This document shows, one piece after another, positions 24,576-32,130 of a stretch of 64,000 bases of DNA. The stretch covers positions 354,334 through 418,333 of the forward strand of contig NZ_VOBG01000002.1 in assembly GCF_008369295.1 (NCBI RefSeq), written 5' to 3'. The stretch comes from Pseudomonas sp. ANT_H4. Lineage in GTDB: Bacteria; Pseudomonadota; Gammaproteobacteria; Pseudomonadales; Pseudomonadaceae. The stretch's first letter is position 1; each line of letters opens with the position of its first letter. The translations under genes were made by a program, and so were the position numbers. The notes below the pieces were generated by a model. That model was not told where the DNA came from, did not search any database, and saw nothing but the letters and a program-made list of their open reading frames with translations.

Positions 24576-25214
24576 GTGATTCCCCTCAACGAATTGTTGA
24601 TTTTCGCTGCTGCCTCCTTATTGCTGGTGCTGACGCCCGGCCCGAACATGATTTATCTGATCTCCCGTTCGATCTGCCAGGGCCGCAAGGCCGGGGTCAC
24701 TTCGCTGCTGGGGGTGGTCGCCGGGTTTTTTGTTCATCTGTTTGCGGCGGCAGTCGGTTTGACTGCGGTGTTTCTGGCGGTGCCAATGGCCTATGAAGCG
24801 CTGAAATGGGCCGGCGCCCTGTACCTGCTGTGGCTGGCCTGGCAGGCGGTCAAGCCTGGCGCTCGCTCACCGTTCGAGGCTCAGCAACTGCCGCCGGACT
24901 CGTCACGCAAGCTGGTGACGATGGGTTTTCTGACCAGTGCACTAAACCCGAAAATCGCCGTGTTCTACCTGTCGGTGTTCCCGCAGTTCATCTCCCCGGA
25001 GCACGGCTCGGTGTTCACCCAGAGCCTGGTGCTGGGGATCACCCAGATCAGCGTCAGCTTCACGGTCAACCTGCTGATCTCGTTGTTCGCCGCGACCATC
25101 GCCGGCTGGTTTATCAACAATCCAACCTGGCTGTCGGTGCAGCGTTATTTTATGGGTTTTGTCCTCGCGGCCTTGGCGATTCGCCTGATGCTTGAGCAGC
25201 GTCGCGGCGCATGA
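24576..25214 (+). CDS. LysE/RhtB-family amino-acid exporter
   Basis: A 212-residue inner-membrane exporter with about six hydrophobic segments. Family marks: LLVLTPGPNMIYLISRSICQ (the T-P-G-P-N-x-x-Y motif), GRKAGVTSLLGVVAGFFVH, LKWAGALYLLWLAWQA and FLTSALNPKIAVFYLSVFPQ. The start is GTG at 24576 with GAAGG upstream. The stop overlaps the ATG of the GNAT gene (ATGA), so the two are translationally coupled. The exported amino acid (threonine, homoserine or another) cannot be told. Confidence 0.9.
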   Translation: MIPLNELLIFAAASLLLVLTPGPNMIYLISRSICQGRKAGVTSLLGVVAGFFVHLFAAAVGLTAVFLAVPMAYEALKWAGALYLLWLAWQAVKPGARSPFEAQQLPPDSSRKLVTMGFLTSALNPKIAVFYLSVFPQFISPEHGSVFTQSLVLGITQISVSFTVNLLISLFAATIAGWFINNPTWLSVQRYFMGFVLAALAIRLMLEQRRGA

Positions 25215-25717
25215 TTATTCAGCCGCTGGATGCCAGCCACGCGCAGGCCTATCGGGCGTTGATGCTCCAGGCCTATGAAACTTATCCACAGGCGTTTACC
25301 TCCAGCGTCGCCGAGCGTGCGGCATTGCCGTTGAGCTGGTGGCGGAAGCGACTGGAGAGTCCGCTGGATCGGGTGCTCGGCGGGTTTGCAGGGGATCAGT
25401 TGGCGGGCATTGTTGGCCTGGCGTTCGAACCCAGGGAAAAAGCCCGGCACAAGGTGACGCTATTTGGCATGTACGTCGCCGAAGGTTTCCAGCGGCGTGG
25501 GCTGGGCCGGCAATTGGTGGAAGCCGCGTTCGTTGAGGCGCGTCATCATGCCGGGGTAAAGTTGATCCAACTGACCGTCACCGCCGGCAATGACGCGGCG
25601 TTTGCGCTTTATCAGCGATGCGGTTTCGTGCAGTACGGGCTGGAGCCGTTGGCGGTGCGGGTGGGGATCGAGTATTTCGACAAGATTCACCTGTGGCGCG
25701 AACTGTACGGCGACTGA
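25211..25717 (+). CDS. GNAT-family N-acetyltransferase
   Basis: A 168-residue acetyl-CoA-dependent acetyltransferase. The acetyl-CoA loop is visible as MYVAEGFQRRGLGRQLVEAA (R-x-x-G-x-G/A type), followed by LIQLTVTAGNDAAFALYQRC and then GFVQYG, the usual end of the GNAT core. It is coupled to the LysE exporter by a 4-base overlap. Acetylation of an amino acid or analogue before or instead of export would make sense of the pairing, but that is inference. It converges on metR with only 3 bases between the stop codons and no visible terminator. Confidence 0.88.
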   Translation: MIIQPLDASHAQAYRALMLQAYETYPQAFTSSVAERAALPLSWWRKRLESPLDRVLGGFAGDQLAGIVGLAFEPREKARHKVTLFGMYVAEGFQRRGLGRQLVEAAFVEARHHAGVKLIQLTVTAGNDAAFALYQRCGFVQYGLEPLAVRVGIEYFDKIHLWRELYGD

Positions 25718-25720
25718 ATT

Positions 25721-26638
25721 TCAGCGAACCGCGCTCACCCCATCCAATGTCGAAAACGACGTGTCCTTGGCCGTCAGCAAGAAGTCACGCATATACGGCG
25801 CATCCAGCATGTCGGCGCGGATACCCGCATACAGCGTGGCAAACAACCCTTTTTCCCCCAGCCGCTTGGCCTTCACATAACCCCGTGAGCTGTATTCATG
25901 CAGCGCCCAATGGGGCATGCCGCACACGCCGCGACCGCTGGCCACCAGTTGCATCATCATCACCGTCAGCTCCGACGTGCGGACCTGGGCTGGTTCCACG
26001 TCGGCCGGCTCCAGGAAGCGGGTGAAGATGTCCAGCCGATCCCGTTCCACCGGGTAGGTGATCAGGGTTTCGTTAAGCAAGTCCTCAGGTACGATGTAGG
26101 GCTTGTTCGCCAGCGGGTGCTGGTTGGCCACCGCGAGCATGGCTTCGTAGGTGAACAGCGGCACATAGGTAATGCCCGCCAGCTCCAGCGGGTCGGAGGT
26201 CACCACCAGGTCCAGGTCGCCACGAGCCAGGGCCGGCAGTGGCGCGAAGGCGAAACCAGAGGCCAGGTCCAGCTCGACTTCCGGCCAGGCATCGCGGAAC
26301 TGGTCGATGGTCGGCATCAGCCATTGGAAGCAGCTGTGGCATTCGATGGCCATGTGCAAGCGCCCGGCAGTGCCGCCGGCCAGGCGCGCGATATCGCGCT
26401 CGGCGCCACGCAGCAAGGGCAGGGTGGCGTCCGCCAGTTGCAGCAGGCGCAGGCCGGCGCTGGTGAAACGCACCGGCTTGGTCTTGCGCACAAACAACTG
26501 CATGCCCATGCGCTCTTCCAGTTCCTTGAACTGGTGGGACAGCGCGGACTGGGTCAGGTGCAGGCGCTCAGCGGCTTCCACCAGGCTTTCGGCCTCGCGC
26601 AAAGCGTGCAGGGTCTTGAGATGACGGATTTCGAGCAT
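25721..26638 (-). CDS. metR: LysR-family regulator MetR
   Basis: Transcriptional activator of methionine biosynthesis genes (metE, metH, glyA) with homocysteine as co-effector in enterics. 305 residues. The N-terminal winged helix IRHLKTLHALREAESLVEAA, then LTQSALSHQFKELEERMG and LFVRKTKPVRFT, matches E. coli MetR closely, as do MAIECHSCFQWLMP, LDLVVTSDPLELAGI and LITYPVERDRLDI in the effector domain. It is divergent from the hydrolase gene; the 182-base gap contains an inverted repeat CATGAGA (26647) and TCTCATG (26688) that may be its autoregulatory site. Confidence 0.9.
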   Translation of the reverse strand: MLEIRHLKTLHALREAESLVEAAERLHLTQSALSHQFKELEERMGMQLFVRKTKPVRFTSAGLRLLQLADATLPLLRGAERDIARLAGGTAGRLHMAIECHSCFQWLMPTIDQFRDAWPEVELDLASGFAFAPLPALARGDLDLVVTSDPLELAGITYVPLFTYEAMLAVANQHPLANKPYIVPEDLLNETLITYPVERDRLDIFTRFLEPADVEPAQVRTSELTVMMMQLVASGRGVCGMPHWALHEYSSRGYVKAKRLGEKGLFATLYAGIRADMLDAPYMRDFLLTAKDTSFSTLDGVSAVR

Positions 26639-26738
26639 GGGCTCTCCATGAGAATAACTTGTGACAAATTCGGATGGGTTGAGTTTGTCTCATGTTGCGT
26701 TAGCTGTCGACACCGACCGCTGGGCGCTCTTCATCAAA

Positions 26739-26756
26739 CTGTCACGTAACTGTGGC
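26739..26756 (+). promoter_or_regulatory. possible Pho box
   Basis: CTGTCAC-GTAA-CTGTGGC resembles the PhoB target (CTGTCAT-N4-CTGTCAT) with correct 11-base spacing; the second repeat is poor at its end. A weaker third unit TTCATCA precedes it. It lies 65 bases upstream of the hydrolase ATG. If real, it would also show that a GTG at 26752 in the same frame is not the start. Confidence 0.35.
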
Positions 26757-26820
26757 AGCGCGCTTGAACAAACTTCATCAGACTCGGGCTCTACTGGGGT
26801 TCTGCGTTTCGGTGTTTTTC

Positions 26821-27840
26821 ATGCGCGTGTTGCTATTTCTGGCCGCTCTCTTGTTCGGCCTGCCGTCTTTTGCGGCTTCTCGATGTGATGTCAATGTCCC
26901 GACGGAACACGTCGATCTGGAACAGGTCAGCCTGGCCTACCAGAGCATCGGTCGTGCTTCCGATCCGGCGTTGTTGCTGGTGATGGGCCTGGGCGGGCAA
27001 TTGATCCACTGGCCGGACGAAGTGGTAGTTGCCCTGTGTCAGCAAGGCTTTCGGGTGATTCGCTACGACAACCGCGACGTCGGCCTGTCCACTTGGCGCC
27101 AGGCGCCTGCCAGTGCCAACCTGACCTTTGAAGTGCTGCGCTACAAATTGGGCCTGCCGGTGGCGGCGCCCTACACCCTGACAGACATGGCCGACGATGC
27201 GCTGGGCTTGATGGATGCATTGCAGGTCCGGCAGTTCCATGTGCTGGGCGCGAGCATGGGCGGGATGATCGCCCAGCACCTGGCGGCCATGGCGCCTGAG
27301 CGGGTGGAAAGCTTGACGCTGATCATGACCAGCTCCGGGGCCGAAGGCCTGCCTGCGCCCAATTCGGCGCTGGTGCAATTGCTTTCGCGACGTGGCGCGC
27401 CCAATCGCGAAGCTGCCCTGGAGCAGCAGGCCGATTTACTGGCGGCGCTGGGCAGCCCTGAGGTCACGGATGATCGTCAGGCTTTGCTGCACCAGGCGGC
27501 GCTATCCTACGACCGGGCGTTCAACCCGCAAGGGGTGAAACGTCAGATCATGGCGATCCTCGCGGAGCCGAGCCGGGTGCCGCTGCTCAACCAACTGCGT
27601 GTGCCGACCCTGGTGGTCCACGGCACCGCTGACCCGTTACTGCCAGTGATGCACGGCGTGCACCTGGCGGCGCACATTCAGGGCAGCCAGTTGCGACTGA
27701 TTCCCGGTTTGGCCCACCGTTTCCAGGAGGCGTTCAAGGCGCCGTTGCTGGGGGCGGTGTTGCCGTACTTGCAAGCCCATCGCGAAGACGCGGCGCATTG
27801 GGCCCAGATCGAGCCGGTGGCGCCTTCGAAGCTTTTGTGA
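26821..27840 (+). CDS. exported alpha/beta hydrolase
   Basis: A 339-residue alpha/beta-hydrolase with a signal peptide ([18 protein letters not shown], residues 2-19), so probably periplasmic or secreted. The nucleophile elbow is GASMGG, the oxyanion region [15 protein letters not shown], the acid [11 protein letters not shown] and the catalytic His GLAHRFQ; the [10 protein letters not shown] motif is typical of the group. The start at 26821 is chosen for the signal peptide; the ribosome site is weak, and a GTG at 26752 would overlap the possible Pho box. The substrate is unknown. A DsbA-like gene follows 60 bases later. Confidence 0.8.
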   Translation: MRVLLFLAALLFGLPSFAASRCDVNVPTEHVDLEQVSLAYQSIGRASDPALLLVMGLGGQLIHWPDEVVVALCQQGFRVIRYDNRDVGLSTWRQAPASANLTFEVLRYKLGLPVAAPYTLTDMADDALGLMDALQVRQFHVLGASMGGMIAQHLAAMAPERVESLTLIMTSSGAEGLPAPNSALVQLLSRRGAPNREAALEQQADLLAALGSPEVTDDRQALLHQAALSYDRAFNPQGVKRQIMAILAEPSRVPLLNQLRVPTLVVHGTADPLLPVMHGVHLAAHIQGSQLRLIPGLAHRFQEAFKAPLLGAVLPYLQAHREDAAHWAQIEPVAPSKLL

Positions 27841-27900
27841 GGCTGGCGCGGGGTGTATGGTGCGACCTTTGCGGCGCGTTTTAGCCAGCGAGGTTGCGTT

Positions 27901-28554
27901 ATGAGTACTCCCCTGAAAATCGATTTCGTCAGCGACGTGTCCTGCCCCTGGTGCATCATTGGCCTGCGCGGCTTGACCGAAGCCCTGGACCAGTTGGGTG
28001 TTGAGGTGCAAGCCGAGATCCACTTCCAGCCCTTCGAGCTGAACCCGAACATGCCTGCCGAAGGGCAGAACATCACCGAGCACATCACCGAGAAATACGG
28101 CTCCACCGCTGAACAGTCCCAGGCCAATCGGGCGATGATCCGCGACCGTGGCGCAGAGGTTGGCTTTGCCTTCCGTACCGACGGCCAAAGTCGCATCTAC
28201 AACACCTTCGACGCCCATCGCCTGCTGCATTGGGCCGGGCTTGAAGGGTTGCAGTACAACCTCAAGGAAGCGCTCTTCAAAGCTTACTTCACCGACCAGC
28301 AGAACCCTTCCGATCACGCCACCCTGGCGCTGATTGCCGAAAGTGTTGGCCTGGACCTGCAACGTGCGGCACAGATTCTGGCGTCGGATGAATACGCCGC
28401 CGAGGTTCGCGAGCAGGAGCAGTTGTGGGTGTCCCGTGGTGTGACTTCGGTGCCGACCATTGTCTTCAACGATCAGTACGCGGTCAGCGGTGGGCAACCG
28501 GCCGAAGCCTTTGTCGGCGCGATTCGGCAGATTCTCAGCGAGGCCAAAGGCTAA
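27901..28554 (+). CDS. DsbA-family thioredoxin-fold oxidoreductase (FrnE-like)
   Basis: A 217-residue cytoplasmic protein of the DsbA/FrnE class without a signal peptide. The redox motif is CPWC in VSDVSCPWCIIGLRGL, the cis-proline loop is GVTSVPTIVFND, and the helical insert with YNTFDAHRLLHWA is typical of FrnE-like 2-hydroxychromene-isomerase relatives. The ATG at 27901 begins the family sequence. The substrate is not known; members act as disulfide isomerases or glutathione-dependent enzymes. It stands between the exported hydrolase and the arginase-like operon with separate spacing on both sides. Confidence 0.85.
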   Translation: MSTPLKIDFVSDVSCPWCIIGLRGLTEALDQLGVEVQAEIHFQPFELNPNMPAEGQNITEHITEKYGSTAEQSQANRAMIRDRGAEVGFAFRTDGQSRIYNTFDAHRLLHWAGLEGLQYNLKEALFKAYFTDQQNPSDHATLALIAESVGLDLQRAAQILASDEYAAEVREQEQLWVSRGVTSVPTIVFNDQYAVSGGQPAEAFVGAIRQILSEAKG

Positions 28555-28659
28555 CCCCTGGCCCGTCCCTTGCATTCACCCTGCAAAGCCCATTCGGCTG
28601 GTGTTCATGAGTGATGAGCCCAGTGTCTGAATGGGCACTGCCATGGGTGAAACATTACC

Positions 28660-29580
28660 TTGAACATTCTTGACCTCGACCACAGCCTCACGGCCCAGGC
28701 ACCGATTGCCCGGCGTCTTTCCAGCGGCCAGGCGACACGCATGGACCTGCTCGACCTTGGCCCGAAACTGCGCCTGTGGTCCACCGAAAAAACCTATAAG
28801 CGCTTCGCCGAACGCCTGGTACAACGGCCCCGGCCCATCGATGCGCGGCCGGAAATTTTCTTTGTTGGCTCCGGCGATTATCACCATCTGACCCCCGCGT
28901 TTCTCGCCGACTTGAAAGAGCCGGTCAGCCTGATCCACTTCGACAACCATCCCGATTGGGTCCGCTTGGCCCCGCGTCGACACTGCGGTTCCTGGGTTAA
29001 CCGGGCGCTGAAGATGCCGGCGATCAAACGCATCGTCACCCTCGGCCCGTGCAGCGATGACCTGCATAACCCGCAACTGCGTGGCGGTAACCTTGGCGCC
29101 CTCAAACGCGGGGATTTGCAGCTGTTTCCCTGGCAGCACGCGCCCTCGAAAGTCTGGGGGCGAGTGGGCGATGGCGCCGGTCACCAGCAACAGGAAAATC
29201 ACTTGCACTGGCGCAACCTGGCCGAGTTGGATTGGGTGCAGTTCCTCGAGCAGATGATCGCCAGTCTGCCCACCGAGGCGATCTGGATCACCATCGACAA
29301 GGATGTGTTGGCCAGCGAAGACGCCGCCACCAACTGGGACCAGGGCGGCATGCGCCTGACCCACCTGCTGCAAGCCTTGCGGGCGTTGGCGGCGAGCAAG
29401 CGGATCATCGGCATCGATGTCTGCGGCGAGTTTGCTCAACCGGCCTTCAGCAACGCCTTCAAACGCTGGGAAGCCAAGTCCGACCAACCGCCCGCCGAGC
29501 GCTGGAGCGAGGAGGATTTGCTGCGCAACTCGGCCACCAATGAAGCGTTGATTAACCTGTTCGAGGAGCTGTTCCCGTGA
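28660..29580 (+). CDS. arginase-superfamily (ureohydrolase-fold) protein
   Basis: A 306-residue protein with the metal-binding pattern of ureohydrolases: GSGDYHHL (for G-G-D-H-S), HFDNHPDW (for D-A-H-x-D) and TIDKDVLASED (for S-x-D-x-D-x-x-D-P). The end region IIGIDVCGEFAQP matches the usual D-V-x-E. It is divergent from true arginases and agmatinases, so the substrate (a guanidino compound or an N-acyl amine) is open. The start is TTG at 28660; the nearby ATG at 28643 is out of frame. Its stop overlaps the GTG start of a half-size transporter, which overlaps a second one, giving a coupled three-gene unit. Confidence 0.75.
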   Translation: MNILDLDHSLTAQAPIARRLSSGQATRMDLLDLGPKLRLWSTEKTYKRFAERLVQRPRPIDARPEIFFVGSGDYHHLTPAFLADLKEPVSLIHFDNHPDWVRLAPRRHCGSWVNRALKMPAIKRIVTLGPCSDDLHNPQLRGGNLGALKRGDLQLFPWQHAPSKVWGRVGDGAGHQQQENHLHWRNLAELDWVQFLEQMIASLPTEAIWITIDKDVLASEDAATNWDQGGMRLTHLLQALRALAASKRIIGIDVCGEFAQPAFSNAFKRWEAKSDQPPAERWSEEDLLRNSATNEALINLFEELFP

Positions 29581-29957
29581 CCCTGACCGTGGTGTTGCTG
29601 GTGGCCTTTTCCATCGTCCTCGATGTGATTGGCCAATTGTGTTTCAAACTGGGCCTGGACCGTTTGCCAGAACTGGACGGTGGTTTTCGCCTGACTGCCT
29701 TCTGGGGCCAGGTGTTTAACGCGCCGTTGCTGTGGGCCGGGATCGGCGCCTATGTCATCGAGTTTTTCGTCTGGCTTGAGGCCTTGTCCCGTGCGCCGTT
29801 GAGCTTGTTGTTTCCGGCGGCGGCGCTGGCATATTGCGGGGTGGTGTTCGCCGGGAAAATGATCCTCGGCGAGACCGTCAGCCGCCGTCGTTGGATGGGC
29901 ACGTTGGTCATTACGGCCGGCGTGATGCTGGTGGCTATTGCAGGGACTCAATCATGA
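29577..29957 (+). CDS. half-size EamA/SMR-like transporter subunit 1
   Basis: A 126-residue inner-membrane protein with four hydrophobic segments (near residues 3-20, 45-68, 72-92 and 102-122), the size of small multidrug resistance proteins and ArnE/ArnF-type half transporters. The first helix has an acidic residue followed by GQLCFK (LDVIGQLCFKLG), as in ArnE-type proteins. It starts with GTG at 29577, overlapping the arginase-like stop, and its own stop overlaps the next gene (ATGA). With its partner it probably forms a heterodimeric exporter or flippase. Confidence 0.75.
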   Translation: MTLTVVLLVAFSIVLDVIGQLCFKLGLDRLPELDGGFRLTAFWGQVFNAPLLWAGIGAYVIEFFVWLEALSRAPLSLLFPAAALAYCGVVFAGKMILGETVSRRRWMGTLVITAGVMLVAIAGTQS

Positions 29958-30367
29958 ATTCAGAAAATATTTCCATGAGCCCGGTCGGCTGGCTGCATGG
30001 GCGCTTGGGCACCGTGGTGCTGTGGGCGTTGCTGATTTGCACCGAAAGCGCCGGGCAGCTGTTTACCAAGATCGCCGGTGATCAACTGGGACAGATGGAT
30101 TTTACCGTGCAATGGCTGTTGGCCGTGGCCGGCAATCCGGGAATCCTCGCGGCGATTGCCTGCTACATCGGCGCGTTTTTCGTGTGGATGCTGATTCTGC
30201 GGCGCAGCAGCCTGTCCCTGGCGTTTCCGCTGAGTTCGCTGGTGTTTGTGGTGGTGCTACTCGGCTCGTGGCTGGGCCTGGGCGAGCACATCAGCGTGCT
30301 GCACTGGGTGGGCGTGGTGGTGATTATTGGCGGGATAGCGTTGTTGGCCGAGGGTGAAGAGAACTGA
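29954..30367 (+). CDS. half-size EamA/SMR-like transporter subunit 2
   Basis: A 137-residue partner of the preceding gene, also with four hydrophobic segments and the first-helix motif TESAGQLFTK. The last half SLAFPLSSLVFVVVLLGSWL and LHWVGVVVIIGGIAL is typical of EamA-type drug/metabolite transporters. Paired small transporters of unequal sequence (MdtI/J, ArnE/F) work as heterodimers, and the ATGA overlap fits equal synthesis. Linkage to a ureohydrolase-fold enzyme suggests export of a product or toxic amine, which is inference. A REP follows the stop. Confidence 0.75.
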   Translation: MNSENISMSPVGWLHGRLGTVVLWALLICTESAGQLFTKIAGDQLGQMDFTVQWLLAVAGNPGILAAIACYIGAFFVWMLILRRSSLSLAFPLSSLVFVVVLLGSWLGLGEHISVLHWVGVVVIIGGIALLAEGEEN

Positions 30368-30392
30368 CCAGTCCGTTGGTTGACGCGAACCC

Positions 30393-30422
30393 TGTGGCGA
30401 GCGGGCTTGCCCGCTCGTCACA
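30393..30422. repeat. REP palindrome (GGCGAGCGGGC family)
   Basis: TGTGGCGAGCGGGCTTGCCC then GCTCGTCACA, one mismatch from a perfect palindrome, between the convergent transporter and MipA-like genes. Confidence 0.85.
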
Positions 30423-30431
30423 GAGGTGTGG

Positions 30432-31196
30432 TCAATCAAATGTGTAGCTGATCGCCGTCTGCACCTGCCCTTGGTTCACCTCGCCGGTCTGCCTGACGAT
30501 GCTGCTGTCCGCCGCCGAGCCCACCAGATGTACCCAACTGGCGCTGGTCAGCAATGACCATTTTGGCGCCAGGGGAAACTTGAAGCTCTGGGTCAATGTG
30601 AGGTTCTGGAAACCGCCGCTGGCGTTATAAGGCCCAATCCCCGACGCCGCCGCTTCATGATCATCAACGCCGAAAAACGTCTGCGCCTGGCGATCATCGG
30701 CAAAGCGCGCCATCAGGCCGCTGCTGCCAATGATCCCGCCGCCCAGCGGATAACCCAGCTCACCGCCGACCTTGCCCAACACGCCGCTCTGCTCGCGAGC
30801 GCCGCCCACGGCTCGGCCCAGTTGGGCATAGACCCGCCAGAAATCGGCCGGCGCGTACTGGATAAACCCTCCCACTTCGGCCATGTCCGACACATCCCGC
30901 AAGCCCTGCAACGAACCATTGGCGGTACGCCCCGGCAGATAATTGAGGTAAGGGCCGACGCTTAAACCGTTGCGGTTGAAGGCGCTCCAGGTCAGGCCGT
31001 CGTCGGTGCCCAGGCTGACATTCCCCCAATCCAGGTCGAAGTAGGGAACGGGTACCGTTTCATGGCGGCTGCCGCTGGGTTCGCGCGGTTGATAGCTGAC
31101 GCCCAGGCCGGCTTCGCCGGTGATCCCTTCGGCCAATGCCGAACAGGCGCACAGACCGAGCACGCCTGCGAGTACAGCTGAAGTAACCCTGAGCAT
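30432..31196 (-). CDS. MipA/OmpV family outer-membrane protein
   Basis: A 254-residue outer-membrane beta-barrel of the MipA/OmpV family. Signal peptide residues 1-22 (VTSAVLAGVLGLCACSALAE), then EAGLGVSYQPREP, PVPYFDLDWGNVSLG, NGLSVGPYLNYLPGR and a C-terminal QTAISYTFD strand. MipA scaffolds peptidoglycan enzymes in E. coli, but many relatives are induced by metals or cationic agents. The ATG at 31196 has GGGAAAGG upstream; the frame extends 20 codons further without a signal-peptide logic. It is divergent from the sigma-54 operon and shares its regulatory region. Confidence 0.85.
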   Translation of the reverse strand: MLRVTSAVLAGVLGLCACSALAEGITGEAGLGVSYQPREPSGSRHETVPVPYFDLDWGNVSLGTDDGLTWSAFNRNGLSVGPYLNYLPGRTANGSLQGLRDVSDMAEVGGFIQYAPADFWRVYAQLGRAVGGAREQSGVLGKVGGELGYPLGGGIIGSSGLMARFADDRQAQTFFGVDDHEAAASGIGPYNASGGFQNLTLTQSFKFPLAPKWSLLTSASWVHLVGSAADSSIVRQTGEVNQGQVQTAISYTFD

Positions 31197-31268
31197 GGTG
31201 CCTTTCCCTTCTCTGAACATGCGCGTATGAACGCGCAGGCGTGAGGGCTTGTGCAAGCACTCATGTTG

Positions 31269-31286
31269 TTTGTAGCAACCTACAAA
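31269..31286. promoter_or_regulatory. upstream activator palindrome TTTGTAG-N4-CTACAAA
   Basis: Perfect 7-base arms around CAAC, with a further half-site TTGTAG at 31289-31294. It lies about 85 bases upstream of the -24 element, the expected place for a sigma-54 activator site. The likely binder is the activator encoded at the end of the same operon (37359-38756). It could also control the divergent mipA-like gene. Confidence 0.55.
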
Positions 31287-31330
31287 AATTGTAGCTAGGT
31301 CGATACATTTTCTGCCTAGAATGCCGCAAG

Positions 31331-31349
31331 AGCCCAGCCCCGCTGGGCT
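31331..31349. promoter_or_regulatory. perfect 8-base hairpin between activator site and promoter
   Basis: AGCCCAGC and GCTGGGCT with a 3-base loop, followed by TTTAAT. It lies between the palindrome and the -24/-12 promoter. It may be a weak terminator for readthrough or a structural element; a specific role cannot be assigned. Confidence 0.35.
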
Positions 31350-31357
31350 TTAATCAG

Positions 31358-31374
31358 TTGGCACACTCCCTGCT
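31358..31374 (+). promoter_or_regulatory. sigma-54 promoter (-24/-12)
   Basis: TTGGCACACTCCCTGCT has GG-N10-GC spacing and closely fits TTGGCACG-N4-TTGCW. Predicted transcription start near 31385, about 40 bases before the first gene of the operon. The operon ends with a sigma-54 activator, which supports the assignment. Confidence 0.7.
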
Positions 31375-31425
31375 CTATCCCTCTGCAAGCGCAACAGCGC
31401 GCTCCTACTTCATAGGTAAATGCAG

Positions 31426-32130
31426 ATGATTGACTGGCATATCGTGTGTGACTTCGACGGGACCATCACGCCCACCGATGTCATTGACAACGTCCTCCAA
31501 CGCTTCGCTGATCCTTCGTGGGAAACCATCGAGCAGCAATGGCTGGATGGTCATATCGGTTCCCGCGAATGCCTGAGCCGCCAACTGGCGCTGATCAAGG
31601 CGACGCCTGCCGAGCTGCTGGCGTACTTCGACAGCGTCGAGATCGACCCGGACTTCCCCGACTTCGTCGACCACGTCATCGGCCTGGGCGCCTCCCTCGA
31701 AGTGGTCAGCGACGGTATCGAACAAGGCATCGCGCGGATTCTGTCGCGCAACTACGTGACCTTGCTGCCGATCCTCGCCAACCGCTTGCGCCAGGTCGAC
31801 CAGAACAGCTGGCGCATCGACTTCCCGTATTCCAGCGATGCCTGCCGTGCCGCCTCCGGCAACTGCAAGTGCAAATCCACGCCGCGCAACAAGCGGGTGT
31901 TGGTGATCGGCGACGGACAGTCCGATATGTGCGTGGCTTCCACTGCCGACTTCGTCTTCGCCAAGAGCCGCCTGGCCGAGCATTGCCAGCGCAACCAGAT
32001 TCCTTACGCACGCTTCGACACCTTTGCCGAGCTGCCTGCATTGCTGGCCAAGCTACCCCAGGGCATCGCCGCCAACACTACTTCCTTCAACTCGTCTTCC
32101 GACAATCAGGAACTCTTCCATCATGTCTGA
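31426..32130 (+). CDS. HAD-IB family phosphatase, MtnX-like
   Basis: A 234-residue HAD hydrolase. Motif I is VCDFDGTITPTD, the small-molecule region LEVVSDGIE gives motif II, and motif IV is VIGDGQSDMCVA. A cysteine-rich stretch (GNCKCK) precedes motif IV. MtnX dephosphorylates a methionine-salvage intermediate, but no salvage genes are nearby and the true substrate is unknown. Two in-frame ATGs exist (31420 and 31426); 31426 has better spacing (8 bases) from AGGT. First gene of the sigma-54 operon; its last 8 bases overlap the aminotransferase start. Confidence 0.82.
   Translation: MIDWHIVCDFDGTITPTDVIDNVLQRFADPSWETIEQQWLDGHIGSRECLSRQLALIKATPAELLAYFDSVEIDPDFPDFVDHVIGLGASLEVVSDGIEQGIARILSRNYVTLLPILANRLRQVDQNSWRIDFPYSSDACRAASGNCKCKSTPRNKRVLVIGDGQSDMCVASTADFVFAKSRLAEHCQRNQIPYARFDTFAELPALLAKLPQGIAANTTSFNSSSDNQELFHHV

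Noticed and set aside
28555..28659. Guanidine riboswitch upstream of the arginase-transporter operon
   Set aside because: The hairpin arms GCCCATTC/GAATGGGC are present, but the ACGR-type loops and other conserved bases of the guanidine riboswitch classes are not seen.
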